Below, piece by piece: positions 44,268 to 53,829 of a DNA stretch of 58,513 nt. The notes below the pieces were generated by a model that saw only the letters and a list, made by a program, of their open reading frames with translations, searched no databases and had not been told where the DNA came from. Within the stretch, counting starts at the first letter, position 1. Each line of letters starts with the position of its first letter. The position numbers and the translations under genes were made by a program. Source of the DNA: Rhodocyclaceae bacterium (lineage in GTDB: Bacteria; Pseudomonadota; Gammaproteobacteria; Burkholderiales; Rhodocyclaceae); the NCBI GenBank assembly GCA_016791105.1, contig JAEUNM010000126.1, forward strand, positions 1-58,513, read 5' to 3'.

Positions 44268-44879
44268 TCACTGGCCTGGCAGCGCCAGCGCGGCATATAA
44301 GCCGAGCCCGATCAGCACGCCGGCACTGAGCAGGCGGCCGGCCACACGCGCCCGCGCGTCGCGCGCGAGCAGTTTCGCGGCAGCACCGGCAGCCAGCGCG
44401 TAGCCGCTGTCGGTAAGCGCAGCGATCGCGACGAAGGTCGCGCCCAGGCCCACGCTGGATAGTGCCGGGTTGGCGTCCGGCGGGACGAACTGCGGCAGGA
44501 AGGCGGCAAAGAACAACAGCGTTTTGGGGTTTAGCAGCGCCACCAGCAAACCGTCGCGCATGGCCCGCGCGCCACCTTCGGGAACGGCCGGGCTGGCGCT
44601 TGGCGCACCCACCGCGCGCAGGGATTGCACGCCCAGCCAGATCAAGTAGCCGGAGCCGGCATATCTGAGCAAGGCATAACCGGACGGCGCCAGGGCCAGC
44701 AAGGCAGCGACACCCAGGGCAGCACCCAGGGCATTGGCGAAATTGCCCAGCGCAATGCCGGCCACGCCGGCAAGTCCGGCGCGCCGGCCGCCGGCCAGCG
44801 TGCGCGCCACGATGAACGCCACGCCCGGCCCGGGCGACACGGCGAGCAGCAGGCTGGCAAGCAGGAATGCGGGGGTCAC
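44268..44879 (-). CDS. LysE/RhtB family amino-acid exporter
   Basis: Inner-membrane exporter of 203 residues with six predicted helices. It begins MTPAFLLASLLLAVSPGPGVAF, the family signature with SPGPG; later helices include GVAALLALAPSGYALLRYAGSGYLIWLG and LLVALLNPKTLLFFAAFLPQF, where NPK is typical. It likely removes a small amino acid or metabolite. It lies 125 bases before the ligase start on the same strand, with no sign of coupling. Confidence 0.92.
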   Translation of the reverse strand: MTPAFLLASLLLAVSPGPGVAFIVARTLAGGRRAGLAGVAGIALGNFANALGAALGVAALLALAPSGYALLRYAGSGYLIWLGVQSLRAVGAPSASPAVPEGGARAMRDGLLVALLNPKTLLFFAAFLPQFVPPDANPALSSVGLGATFVAIAALTDSGYALAAGAAAKLLARDARARVAGRLLSAGVLIGLGLYAALALPGQ

Positions 44880-44956
44880 GAGCAGGACAATCTGTAGCGG
44901 AACATGGAAGCGGCGCCCCGGGGCATGGCGGACGGCGGCATGAATCCGGGCCGCTT

Positions 44957-44991
44957 GCCCGCCGGCCGCAACGCAAGTGGCGCCGGCGGGC
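44957..44991 (-). terminator. Hairpin downstream of the second OmpR-type regulator
   Basis: GCCCGCCGG at 44957-44965 and CCGGCGGGC at 44983-44991 can pair over 9 bp with a 17-base loop, just after the minus-strand stop at 44998. No T-run; it may be a weak terminator. Confidence 0.4.
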
Positions 44992-44997
44992 CCTGCC

Positions 44998-45714
44998 CTA
45001 CTTCCAGCTTACTGCGCTGGCGAACAAATAACCGGCGCCATACACGGTTTTGATCAGTTTCGGGTTTTGCGGATCGGCTTCGAGTTTGCGCCGCAGGCGC
45101 GATATGCGCACGTCTATGCTGCGGTCGTAGGGCGACAGGTCACGCTCGCCCAACAGCTTTTCGCGCGTGAGGATGCGGTTGGGGTGATCCAGAAATACGT
45201 GCAGCAAATGCGCTTCCGCGGTGCTGAGCGCGGTTTCCACGCCGTCCGGGCCGACCAGCATGTTGCTGTCGAAATGGAAGGTCCAGCCGGCGAACTGGGC
45301 GACGCGCCGCACTGCTTCTGCCGGGTCTTCGGATTTGCTCATGCGCCGCAATATGCTGCGCACACGGGCAACCAGTTCGCGCGGCTCGAAAGGCTTCACC
45401 ACGTAGTCGTCGGCGCCCAGTTCCAGCCCCGTCACGCGGTCGCTGGTGTGGGCGCGGCCGGTCAGGATAAGTACGCCGCATGCGCAATTTTTGCGCAGTT
45501 CCCGCACCAGGTCCATGCCATCCACATCGGGCAGGCCCAGATCGACGATACACAGGTCGGGCACGCGGCGCGACAATTCGCGCCGCAATTCGGCGCCGTT
45601 GCGGCTCCAGTAAGTAGCGAATCCGAAATCCGACAGCGTATGGAGTATCAGGCGCGCAACGTCGGCGTCGTCGTCGACGAGGTGCACCATTTTGCGTGTA
45701 TCGGCTGCGCTCAC
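44998..45714 (-). CDS. OmpR/PhoB-type response regulator
   Basis: Regulator of 238 residues, partner of the overlapping hybrid kinase. Receiver: D14-D16 (HLVDDDADV), phosphoacceptor D58 (LCIVDLGLPDVDG), LTGRAHTSDR, ADDYVVKPFEPREL. Winged-helix DNA-binding domain about 135-235 (LSTAEAHLLHVFLDHP, RSIDVRISRLRRKLEADP, KTVYGAGYLFASA). Its start overlaps the kinase stop by four bases. Over most of its length it reads like the orphan regulator at 42214-42990, including identical stretches such as PRELVARVRSILRR (with PF before). Confidence 0.93.
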   Translation of the reverse strand: MSAADTRKMVHLVDDDADVARLILHTLSDFGFATYWSRNGAELRRELSRRVPDLCIVDLGLPDVDGMDLVRELRKNCACGVLILTGRAHTSDRVTGLELGADDYVVKPFEPRELVARVRSILRRMSKSEDPAEAVRRVAQFAGWTFHFDSNMLVGPDGVETALSTAEAHLLHVFLDHPNRILTREKLLGERDLSPYDRSIDVRISRLRRKLEADPQNPKLIKTVYGAGYLFASAVSWK

Positions 45715-47726
45715 GGCGCCACCTTGGCCAGGGCCGCGGCCAGTTCGTCGCGGGTGAATGGCTTGGGCAGCAGCGGTATGCCGCCCGTGTCGCCGGCACG
45801 CACCGCGCTTTCGGCATAGCCGCTCATGAGCAGCACGGGCAGGCCGGGCCGCGCGCTGGCGGCGTGGCGGGCCAGCGCGATGCCGTCCAGCCCGCCCGGC
45901 ATGACCACGTCGGTCAGCACCACGGCGATGTCCTCGATGTCGTCTATCATGGCAGCGGCTTCTTCGCCATTTTCGGCCTCCAGCACCGGATGGCCAAGTT
46001 CCGTCAGCAGCAGGCGCGCGATGCGCCGCACTTCCGCATTGTCTTCGACCAATAGCACCAGTTTGCCGGCCAAACCCGGCGCGGGCGCGGGCTGCGCCGG
46101 GCCGGCTTCGAGCTGCAGCGCATCGCGCGCGGCGACCGGCAGTAAAAGCGTTACGGTAGTGCCGGCGCCGGGCCGGCTGTCCAACAGTATGGTACCGCCG
46201 GACTGTTTTACGAAACCATACACCATGGGCATACCCAGGCCGCTGCCGCTGCCGAAAGCCTTGGTGGTAAAGAAAGGCTCGAATACGCGCGCCAGCGTCG
46301 CTTCGTCCATGCCCGTACCGTTGTCGCGCACACTAATGTTCAGATAATCACCCGGCGTCAGTTCGCGCTTGGCGGCTTCGTCGGCGTCTATGGGCCGCGA
46401 TCCGGCTGTGATCTGCAAACGGCCGCCGCCCGGCATGGCGTCGCGCGCGTTGAGCGCAAGATTGAGCAGCGCGCTTTCCAGCTGATTGGGGTCCGTCATC
46501 GCGTACAAGGGCGCGCTGTCGGTGGTGACGCATATTTCGATATTTTCCGGCAGCGAGCGCCGCAACAGCCGCGTCAGTTCGCCGATCAGCGCGCCCACGT
46601 CCACCGGCCGCGGCAACAGCGGCTGCTGGCGCGAAAAGGTGAGCAGGCGCCGTATCATTTCGACGCCGCGCCGCGCCGCGGCCAATGCCGGCGCGAGAAA
46701 TTCCTGCGCCTCGGGGCCGGTGCGGCTCTGCAGCACGGACAGATTGCCGATCACCACGGTGAGGATATTGTTGAAGTCGTGCGCGATACCGCCGCTCAAC
46801 TGGCCGATCGCTTCCATTTTCTGCGCCTGGGCGAGCGCCGCCTGGGTACGCCGTTGTTCGGTAATGTCGATGGACAGCACGAAACATCCGAGCACTTCGC
46901 CATCGGCGGAAAATTCCGGCACCAGGGTACTGCGCGCATAGGCGATTTCGCCGTTGGGCCGCTCCTTGTGGTACTCGTAAGTAACCTGGCGGCCGCCCAG
47001 TGCGGTCTGCACGTGGCCTCTGACGATGGAATAAACCTGGTGGCCGACCACTTCGGCGGTGGTCATGCCGGCGATTACGTCGTGCCCGCACCACAATTCG
47101 TAGCCGCGGTTGCCGTAGCGGAATATTTCGTTGCGGTCGAAATAGCCGATCATGGCCGGCACGTTGTTGGAAATGAGCCGCATGCGCTCTTCGCTGCGCG
47201 CCAGGGCCGCAGCGATCTGCTCGTTGGCTTCGTTGGCGTCCGTCAGGCGGGTGTTGGCCGACTGCAATTCCGCCGTGCGCTCGCGCACGCGCTCTTCCAG
47301 ATCGGCGTTCTGGCGCCGGATCAGTTTTTCATAGCGGCGCTGTGCCGTAATGTCCGTATAGAGCGTTACAAAACCCTTGTACGGCAACGGCTCGCCGCGC
47401 ACCGCCAGCATGCGGCCATCGGGGCGGGTGCGCTCCGTGTAATGCGGCTGGAAGCCGCGCGCCGCCAGCACGCGCTCGGCCACTTGCTGGTCCGGATCGC
47501 CCGGCCCGTATTCGCCACGTTCGGCGTTATAGCGGATGAAAGATTCGAAATCGGCACCGATGCTGGCCAGTTCGGACGGGAATTCGAGCAGGCGCAGAAA
47601 AGTGCTGTTCCACGCCACCATGTGCAGATCGGCATCGAAAACCGTGATGCCCTGATTAAGTAAATCCAGTCCGGCCTGCAGCATCTCCAGGCGCCGGTGT
47701 TCGTCCAGCAGCGTAGGCTCTTGCAT
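45711..47726 (-). CDS. Hybrid PAS histidine kinase with C-terminal receiver
   Basis: Cytoplasmic sensor kinase of 671 residues; no membrane segment is visible. PAS-like domain (about 10-130), coiled coil (LIRRQNADLEERVRERTAEL, about 135-180), second PAS (about 180-300), HisKA with H316 in GGIAHDFNNIL, ATPase (about 420-540; LNLALNARDAMPGG, DNGTGMDEAT, GSGSGLGMPMVYGF) and a receiver with D606 (VVLTDVVMPGG). The family with HDFNN commonly works in two-component relays. Its stop overlaps the regulator start (ATGA). It is divergent from the acyl-CoA synthetase with 175 bases between. Confidence 0.93.
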   Translation of the reverse strand: MQEPTLLDEHRRLEMLQAGLDLLNQGITVFDADLHMVAWNSTFLRLLEFPSELASIGADFESFIRYNAERGEYGPGDPDQQVAERVLAARGFQPHYTERTRPDGRMLAVRGEPLPYKGFVTLYTDITAQRRYEKLIRRQNADLEERVRERTAELQSANTRLTDANEANEQIAAALARSEERMRLISNNVPAMIGYFDRNEIFRYGNRGYELWCGHDVIAGMTTAEVVGHQVYSIVRGHVQTALGGRQVTYEYHKERPNGEIAYARSTLVPEFSADGEVLGCFVLSIDITEQRRTQAALAQAQKMEAIGQLSGGIAHDFNNILTVVIGNLSVLQSRTGPEAQEFLAPALAAARRGVEMIRRLLTFSRQQPLLPRPVDVGALIGELTRLLRRSLPENIEICVTTDSAPLYAMTDPNQLESALLNLALNARDAMPGGGRLQITAGSRPIDADEAAKRELTPGDYLNISVRDNGTGMDEATLARVFEPFFTTKAFGSGSGLGMPMVYGFVKQSGGTILLDSRPGAGTTVTLLLPVAARDALQLEAGPAQPAPAPGLAGKLVLLVEDNAEVRRIARLLLTELGHPVLEAENGEEAAAMIDDIEDIAVVLTDVVMPGGLDGIALARHAASARPGLPVLLMSGYAESAVRAGDTGGIPLLPKPFTRDELAAALAKVAP

Positions 47727-47901
47727 GGCGCTCCCCCTTGTCTAGAGCCATTCTAGGGCAGCCACGGGCAGCTTAGTGGCATGCAAACATTCGTTACATT
47801 CCGCGCAAAATTGTGCCAAAGTATTCTGCGATGCTTCATGCAGTCAAACAGCGGCTGCAAAGCTGCATCAAATATACGACGACGAAGTGAGGAGCTAAAC
47901 C

Positions 47902-49545
47902 GTGGAATCTACGAACCCATATCAGATCGGCCTTGACAAAAACGCTGCCAATTATGTTGCGCTGACGCCAATTACTTTTCTTGAGCGTTCGGCCTTCGTG
48001 TACCCGAAGCGTCTTTCGGTGATACACGGCGACACCAAATATACTTGGCAGGAAACTTTCACGCGCTGCCGCCGCCTTGCCAGCGCACTGGCAAAACGCG
48101 GCGTGGGCGAGGGCGACACGGTCGCCCTCATGCTGGCCAACACGCCGCCCATGTTCGAAGCGCATTTCGGCGTCCCCATGGTGGGCGCCGTGATGAATAC
48201 CCTCAACACCCGCCTCGACCCCGAAGCCATCGCCTTCATGCTCGATCACGGCGCGGCCAAGGTGCTGATTACCGACCGCGAATTTTCCGGCATCGTCGAA
48301 AAAGCCCTGACGCTCATCAAAGGGCCGCGTCCGCTGGTGGTCGATGTGGATGATCCGCTCGCGCCGCCCGGAAAGCTGCTGGGCGAAATCGAGTACGAAA
48401 AATTCATCGCCGACGGCGATCCCGAATACGTGTGGCAAAACCCCAGCGACGAATGGAATGCCATTGCGCTGAATTACACCTCCGGCACCACGGGTGACCC
48501 CAAGGGCGTGGTGTATCACCACCGCGGCGCCTACCTCAACGCAGTGAGCAACATCGTTTCCTGGGGCATGCCGCAGCACTCCGTCTATCTGTGGACCTTG
48601 CCCATGTTCCACTGCAACGGCTGGTGCTTCCCCTGGACCATGGCCGCCAACACCGGCGTAAATGTGTGTTTGCGCCGCGTGGACCCGGTACTCATTTTCT
48701 CGATGATCCGCGATCACGGCGTGACGCATTTCTGCGGCGCGCCCATCGTGCACGGCATGCTCATCAATGCGCCCGAAGAAGCGCGCGCCGGCATCAAGCA
48801 CCAGGTAAGTGCGCTCATCGCCGGTGCCGCCCCGCCTGCCGCCATCATCGAAGGCATGGAACGCCTGGGCTTCAACCTCACCCACGTGTATGGCCTGACC
48901 GAAACCTACGGCCCGGCATCGGTGTGCGCCAAACATCCGGAATGGGAACGCCTGCCCATCGAAATGCGCGCCGAACGCAACGGCCGCCAGGGCGTGCGCT
49001 ACCACATGCAGGAAGGCATTACGGTGCTCGACCCGCAAACCATGCAGCCGGTGCCCTGGGATGGCGAAACCATGGGCGAAATCATGTTCCGCGGCAATCT
49101 GGTCATGAAGGGTTATCTGAAGAACCCCAAGGCCACTGCGGAAAGCTTCCAGGGCGGCTGGTTCCATACCGGTGATCTGGCCGTGGTGCACTCCGACGGC
49201 TACGTCAAGATCAAGGACCGTTCCAAGGACGTGATCATTTCTGGCGGCGAAAACATTTCCTCGCTGGAAGTCGAAGAAGCGCTGTACCGCCACCCGGCCG
49301 TAATCGCCGCCGCGGTGGTCGCCATGCCGGACGTCAAATGGGGAGAAGTGCCCTGCGCCTTCGTTGAACTGAAGGACGGCGCCAATCCCACCGAACAGGA
49401 AGTGATCGAGCACTGCCGCGCTCACCTGGCGCGCTACAAGGTGCCGAAGAAAATCGTGTTCGGCGCCTTGCCCAAAACCTCCACGGGCAAAATTCAGAAA
49501 TTCGTGCTCCGCCAGCAGATGAAATCTGCCGCGGCCATCGAGTAG
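47902..49545 (+). CDS. Acyl-CoA synthetase (AMP-forming)
   Basis: Activates a fatty or other organic acid to its CoA thioester using ATP. It has 547 residues. AMP-binding loop YTSGTTGDPKGVVYHH (about 192-207); later VYGLTETYGPASV, GWFHTGDLAVVHSDGYVKIKD (as two adjoining stretches), and the C-terminal Lys in KTSTGKIQKF. GAGGAGC precedes ATG 47902. It resembles medium-chain or 3-methylmercaptopropionyl-CoA (DmdB-type) ligases; the substrate is not settled. It is followed 140 bases later by an acyl-CoA dehydrogenase of the type found beside DmdB. Confidence 0.93.
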   Translation: MESTNPYQIGLDKNAANYVALTPITFLERSAFVYPKRLSVIHGDTKYTWQETFTRCRRLASALAKRGVGEGDTVALMLANTPPMFEAHFGVPMVGAVMNTLNTRLDPEAIAFMLDHGAAKVLITDREFSGIVEKALTLIKGPRPLVVDVDDPLAPPGKLLGEIEYEKFIADGDPEYVWQNPSDEWNAIALNYTSGTTGDPKGVVYHHRGAYLNAVSNIVSWGMPQHSVYLWTLPMFHCNGWCFPWTMAANTGVNVCLRRVDPVLIFSMIRDHGVTHFCGAPIVHGMLINAPEEARAGIKHQVSALIAGAAPPAAIIEGMERLGFNLTHVYGLTETYGPASVCAKHPEWERLPIEMRAERNGRQGVRYHMQEGITVLDPQTMQPVPWDGETMGEIMFRGNLVMKGYLKNPKATAESFQGGWFHTGDLAVVHSDGYVKIKDRSKDVIISGGENISSLEVEEALYRHPAVIAAAVVAMPDVKWGEVPCAFVELKDGANPTEQEVIEHCRAHLARYKVPKKIVFGALPKTSTGKIQKFVLRQQMKSAAAIE

Positions 49546-49685
49546 ATCGGCGCAAGCGGCAGCCTCACGGCTGCCGCGCGGGCCGGGTGCGGCAGCAAAA
49601 GGGGAGACTGCGCGGCCGCCAGGCCGAGTTGCCCGGCCCCGCCTCCACTTTTTTGACCTTACAGACACCGAGAGGATGGCGTCAC

Positions 49686-51467
49686 ATGACGACTTATATC
49701 GCCCCCGTGCGCGACATGTTGTTTGCGATGAAAGAGCTGGCCGGACTGGCCGAGGTGAATGCGCTGCCGGGTTACGAAGAATCCAGCGAAGATTTGGTCG
49801 AGGCCATCCTCGATGAAGCAGGAAAATTTGCGTCCGACGTGCTGGCGCCGATCAACGCGCAAGGCGACCGCCAGGGCGCACGCTGGGCCGACACGGTAGT
49901 TACCGCGGCGGACGGCTTCAAGGACGCCTACACGCAGTTCTCCGACAACGGCTGGCATGCCATGCCGGCCGGCACTGATCTGGGCGGGCAAGGCCTGCCC
50001 ACGCTGGTTTCCATTCCGGTACAGGAAATGTGGAAATCGGCCAATATGGCTTTCGCGCTGTGCCCCATGCTCACGATGGGCGCAGTCGAAGCCGTCGCCC
50101 ACCACGGTTCCGACGAACTGAAGGCGCGCTACCTGCCCAATATGGTGGCCGGCACCTGGACCGGCACCATGAACCTGACGGAGCCGCAAGCCGGTTCCGA
50201 CCTGGCCGCCGTGCGCACCAAGGCGGTTCCCAATGGCGACCATTACCTCATCTCAGGCACCAAAATATTCATCACCTGGGGCGAGCACGACATGGCGGAA
50301 AACATCATCCACCTGGTGCTGGCCCGCCTGCCCGACGCGCCCCCCGGTGTGAAAGGCATTTCCCTGTTCGTGGTGCCCAAATTCATGGTCAATGCCGATG
50401 GCAGCCTGGGCGCCCGCAACGACCTGCTGTGCGCCTCCATCGAACACAAGATGGGCATACACGGCAGCCCCACGGCGGTGATGGCGTTCGGCGAAAAGGA
50501 AGGTGCGATCGGCTATCTGGTCGGCCAGGCCAACCGCGGCCTGGAATACATGTTCACCATGATGAACCACGCCCGCCTCAACGTGGGCCTGGAAGGCGTC
50601 GCGATTTCCGAGCGCGCCTACCAGCAGGCGCTCAACTATGCACGCGAGCGCGTACAGGGCAAACCCATAGGCGGCACGCCGGGGCAGCCCATCCTGCAGC
50701 ACCCGGACGTGCGCCGCATGCTCATGAACATGAAATCGCGCGTCGAAGCCATGCGCGCCACGGCCTATTACACCGCGGCGCAGATCGACGTTGCGCATTC
50801 CCATCCGGACGACGCCACGCGGCTCGAAGCACAGCGCTTCGTGGAACTATTCACGCCGGTCGTGAAGGGCTGGTGCACCGAAGCGTCGCTGGAAATCACC
50901 TCCACCGGCATCCAGGTACATGGCGGCGTGGGCTTCATCGAAGAAACCGGCGCCTGCCAGCACATGCGCGACGCCCGCATCACCACCATTTATGAAGGCA
51001 CTACCGGCATTCAGGCAAACGACCTGATCGGCCGCAAACTGTCGCGCGACAAGGGCGAAACCGCCAATGCACTCGCCAGCCGCATCCGCGCCACGGCCGA
51101 CCAATTGACTGGCAGCGGCGACGCTGCGCTGGCCCGCCTGGGCGAACGCCTCAACGCGGGTGTCCAGGTATTTACCGACACCGTGAGCTGGGTACTGGCG
51201 CAAACCAACCCGGCCGTGCCGGCCGCCGGTGCCGTGCCCTTCCTGTGGCTCACCGGCACCGTGGTCGGCGCCTGGCAAATGGCACGCGCGGCGCAGGTTG
51301 CCAGCGCGCGACTGGCAGCCGGCGATGGCGATGCGAGCTTCTGGAAAGCCAAACAGGCCACCGCGAGCTTTTTCATCGAGCATGAATTGCCACGCACCCT
51401 GGCCTGGCAGGCCGCCATCCAGAACGGCGCCGCATCCGTGCTGGCGCTCGAAGACGCGCAGTTCTGA
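49686..51467 (+). CDS. Acyl-CoA dehydrogenase (long DmdC-like form)
   Basis: FAD enzyme of 593 residues that introduces a double bond in an acyl-CoA and passes electrons to ETF. Start MTTYIAPVRDMLFAMKELAG at 49686, preceded by GAGAGG; the longer frame is not supported. The core has TMNLTEPQAGSDLAAVRTKA, the FAD loop, and the catalytic Glu region TTIYEGTTGIQANDLIGRKL. A C-terminal extension of about 120 residues marks the long family that includes 3-methylmercaptopropionyl-CoA dehydrogenase. It is between the acyl-CoA synthetase and ETF-QO genes. Confidence 0.93.
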   Translation: MTTYIAPVRDMLFAMKELAGLAEVNALPGYEESSEDLVEAILDEAGKFASDVLAPINAQGDRQGARWADTVVTAADGFKDAYTQFSDNGWHAMPAGTDLGGQGLPTLVSIPVQEMWKSANMAFALCPMLTMGAVEAVAHHGSDELKARYLPNMVAGTWTGTMNLTEPQAGSDLAAVRTKAVPNGDHYLISGTKIFITWGEHDMAENIIHLVLARLPDAPPGVKGISLFVVPKFMVNADGSLGARNDLLCASIEHKMGIHGSPTAVMAFGEKEGAIGYLVGQANRGLEYMFTMMNHARLNVGLEGVAISERAYQQALNYARERVQGKPIGGTPGQPILQHPDVRRMLMNMKSRVEAMRATAYYTAAQIDVAHSHPDDATRLEAQRFVELFTPVVKGWCTEASLEITSTGIQVHGGVGFIEETGACQHMRDARITTIYEGTTGIQANDLIGRKLSRDKGETANALASRIRATADQLTGSGDAALARLGERLNAGVQVFTDTVSWVLAQTNPAVPAAGAVPFLWLTGTVVGAWQMARAAQVASARLAAGDGDASFWKAKQATASFFIEHELPRTLAWQAAIQNGAASVLALEDAQF

Positions 51468-51478
51468 GGGCAGCCATC

Positions 51479-53104
51479 ATGCGCGAAGCGATGGAATTCG
51501 ACGTCGTGATCGTGGGCGCAGGGCCTTCGGGCCTTGCCTGCGCGATACGGCTCAAGCAGCTCGCCAGCGAACGCGGCACCGAGCTGTCGGTCTGCGTGGT
51601 CGAAAAAGGTGCCGAGGTTGGCGCGCACATCCTGTCCGGCGCGGTGCTCGAACCAAGGGCATTGAATGAACTGCTGCCGAACTGGAAAGAACTGGGCGCG
51701 CCGCTCGACACCCCGGCCGGCGAGGACCGCTTCCTGTTCCTGACCGAAGCGCGTGCCATCAAACTGCCGACGCCGCCGTCCATGTACAACCACGGCAATT
51801 ACATCGTGAGCCTGGGCCGCGTGTGCCGCTGGCTGGGCGAACAGGCCGAGGCCCTGGGCGTGGAAGTCTACCCGGGCTTCGCGGCGGCCGAGGTGCTGTA
51901 CAACGACGACGGTTCCGTGCGCGGCGTCGCCACCGGCGACATGGGCGTGGGGCGCGACGGCCAGCCCACCTCGCAATACCAGCCGGGCATGGAACTGCTG
52001 GCCAAGCAGACCGTATTCGCGGAGGGCTGCCGCGGCTCGCTCACCAAAATGCTGTTCGAGCGCTTCGACCTGCGCAAGGATGCCGGCCCCCAAACCTACG
52101 GCATAGGCATCAAGGAGCTGTGGGAAATCGATCCCGACAAGCACCAGAACGGGCTCATCGTGCACACCGTGGGCTGGCCGCTGGCCACCGACACCTACGG
52201 CGGTTCTTTCCTGTATCACCTGGAAGGCAACAAGGTGGCGGTCGGATTCGTGGTCGGACTGGACTATCGCAACCCCTGGCTGTCGCCGTTCGAAGAATTC
52301 CAGCGCTTCAAAACCCATCCGGCGATACGCGGCTATTTCGAAAACGGCCGCCGCTTGGCCTATGGCGCGCGCGCTCTGTCCGAAGGCGGCATACAGGCGG
52401 TGCCCCAGCTCAGTTTTCCGGGCGGCGTGCTGATCGGCGACACGGCCGGATTTTTGAACGTGGCGAAAATCAAGGGCAGCCACACCGCCATGAAATCCGG
52501 CATGGTGGCGGCGGAAGCCATCATGGATCACCTGGCACGCGAAAATGCCGGCGCCGAAGTGAAGGACTATGCCGAGCGCCTGAAACAGACCTGGGTGTGG
52601 GACGAACTGTACCGCGTGCGCAACATACGCCCGGCTTTCCGGCACGGGCTATGGGCCGGCATCGCCTACGGCGCGATCGACACTTACCTGTTCCGCGGCA
52701 AGGCACCCTGGACCTTCAGCCACCACGCCGACCACGAATCGCTGGGCAACAAGGATAGCTACGCGCGCATCGACTATCCCAAACCTGACGGCAAGCTTAC
52801 TTTCGATCGCCTGGCATCGGTGTTCCTCTCCAACACCAACCACGAGGAAGACCAGCCCTGCCACCTCAAGTTGCGCGATGCGTCCAAGCCCGTGCAGATC
52901 AATCTGGCGCTCTACGGCGCCCCCGAAACGCGCTATTGTCCGGCCGGCGTGTACGAAATAGTCGGCGAAGAAAACGCGCCGCGCCTGCAAATCAACTCGC
53001 AGAACTGCGTACACTGCAAAACCTGCGACATCAAGGATCCGACGCAGAACATCGACTGGTCCGTACCGCAGGGCGGAGAAGGCCCCATTTACCAAGGCAT
53101 GTAA
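51479..53104 (+). CDS. Electron transfer flavoprotein-ubiquinone oxidoreductase
   Basis: Membrane-associated enzyme of 541 residues carrying electrons from ETF to the quinone pool, linking acyl-CoA dehydrogenases to respiration. FAD site VVIVGAGPSGLACAIRLKQL near the start; LIGDTAGFLNVAKIKGSHTA binds flavin; the 4Fe-4S cysteines C487, C510, C513 and C516 (YCPAGVYE and NCVHCKTCDIKDP) lie in the C-terminal domain. ATG 51479 is 11 bases after the dehydrogenase stop; ATG 51491 (MEFDVV) is a possible alternative. etfA and etfB are not in the window. Confidence 0.96.
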   Translation: MREAMEFDVVIVGAGPSGLACAIRLKQLASERGTELSVCVVEKGAEVGAHILSGAVLEPRALNELLPNWKELGAPLDTPAGEDRFLFLTEARAIKLPTPPSMYNHGNYIVSLGRVCRWLGEQAEALGVEVYPGFAAAEVLYNDDGSVRGVATGDMGVGRDGQPTSQYQPGMELLAKQTVFAEGCRGSLTKMLFERFDLRKDAGPQTYGIGIKELWEIDPDKHQNGLIVHTVGWPLATDTYGGSFLYHLEGNKVAVGFVVGLDYRNPWLSPFEEFQRFKTHPAIRGYFENGRRLAYGARALSEGGIQAVPQLSFPGGVLIGDTAGFLNVAKIKGSHTAMKSGMVAAEAIMDHLARENAGAEVKDYAERLKQTWVWDELYRVRNIRPAFRHGLWAGIAYGAIDTYLFRGKAPWTFSHHADHESLGNKDSYARIDYPKPDGKLTFDRLASVFLSNTNHEEDQPCHLKLRDASKPVQINLALYGAPETRYCPAGVYEIVGEENAPRLQINSQNCVHCKTCDIKDPTQNIDWSVPQGGEGPIYQGM

Positions 53105-53134
53105 GTGTGCCGCACAGAGCGTGGAGACAAATAG

Positions 53135-53614
53135 ATGAATGATTCGAATGGTTACGACATCGAAGACCTGAAGGTAGGCATGACCGCCACCTTCGCCAAA
53201 ACCGTGACGGAAGCCGACATCGTCATGTTCGCCGGGGTTTCCGGCGACGTGAACGCCATCCATATCAACGAAGAGTATGCGCAGACCACCCAGTTCGGCG
53301 GCCGTATCGCGCACGGCATGTTGTCGGCGAGCGTAATTTCCGCCGCCATCGCCACCCAGTTGCCCGGCCCGGGCTCGGTGTACATGAAGCAGTCGCTCAA
53401 TTTCCGCGCCCCGGTACGCCCCGGCGACACCGTGCATGCCACGGTGCGCGTGTCGGAAATTTTCATGGACAAGCGCCGCGTGCTGCTGGAAACCGTGTGC
53501 CGCGTGCGCGATACCGTGGTGATAGACGGCGAGGCGTTAATTTACGCAACATCGAGTGCGGCGCGCGCCAAGGCGGCAGCAAAAAACGTAACCACGGCGC
53601 CTTCAGTCGTATAA
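53135..53614 (+). CDS. MaoC-like enoyl-CoA hydratase
   Basis: Hot-dog-fold protein of 159 residues that would add water to an enoyl-CoA in a fatty-acid or PHA pathway. The hydratase-2 motif is clear: FAGVSGDVNAIHINEEYA (Asp and His), then GRIAHGMLSASVISAAI and VRPGDTVHATVRV. It starts 30 bases after the ETF-QO stop and completes the activation-oxidation-hydration set. R-specific hydratases of this type can feed 3-hydroxyacyl-CoA into PHA synthesis, which fits the PHA genes farther on. Confidence 0.92.
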   Translation: MNDSNGYDIEDLKVGMTATFAKTVTEADIVMFAGVSGDVNAIHINEEYAQTTQFGGRIAHGMLSASVISAAIATQLPGPGSVYMKQSLNFRAPVRPGDTVHATVRVSEIFMDKRRVLLETVCRVRDTVVIDGEALIYATSSAARAKAAAKNVTTAPSVV

Positions 53615-53619
53615 GCTCG

Positions 53620-53645
53620 GCGCACGCGGTACATGCCGCGTGCGC
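53620..53645. terminator. Hairpin after the MaoC gene
   Basis: GCGCACGCGG, loop TACATG, CCGCGTGCGC: a perfect 10-bp stem starting six bases after the hydratase stop. No T-run follows on the plus strand, so it may stop or merely stabilise the transcript. Confidence 0.6.
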
Positions 53646-53766
53646 ATGCAAAAATGTCCCGATCGCGCCTTTAGAGCAGCGGCGGGTAAACCTTGGGCGC
53701 GCTGTGCGCGCTCGAGGGTGATCGGAGAACGCAAGGTTTTTCGCTCATTAAGTTTGGGAGGAAGAA

Positions 53767-53829
53767 ATGTCTACTGGAACCTGCGCCCGCCATTCGATGC
53801 CCCGGCATGTGATCGGGACGCGGCTTTGA
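53767..53829 (+). CDS. Possible 20-residue leader peptide
   Basis: A short frame, MSTGTCARHSMPRHVIGTRL, begins five bases after an excellent Shine-Dalgarno stretch (GGGAGG at 53756-53761) and ends at TGA 53829, 138 bases before the DUF485 gene. No family is known. The strong ribosome site is the main evidence; it could be a translated leader that controls the acetate-uptake genes, or chance. Confidence 0.35.
   Translation: MSTGTCARHSMPRHVIGTRL

Noticed and set aside
47836..49668. 610-codon open frame antisense to the acyl-CoA synthetase
   Set aside because: The opposite strand encodes a full family protein with all motifs; the antisense product is His/Arg/Gly-rich without domains. It is a GC-rich shadow frame.
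51011..52645. 544-codon antisense frame over the dehydrogenase/ETF-QO genes
   Set aside because: Same reason: it spans two real genes and their junction and has no recognisable domain.
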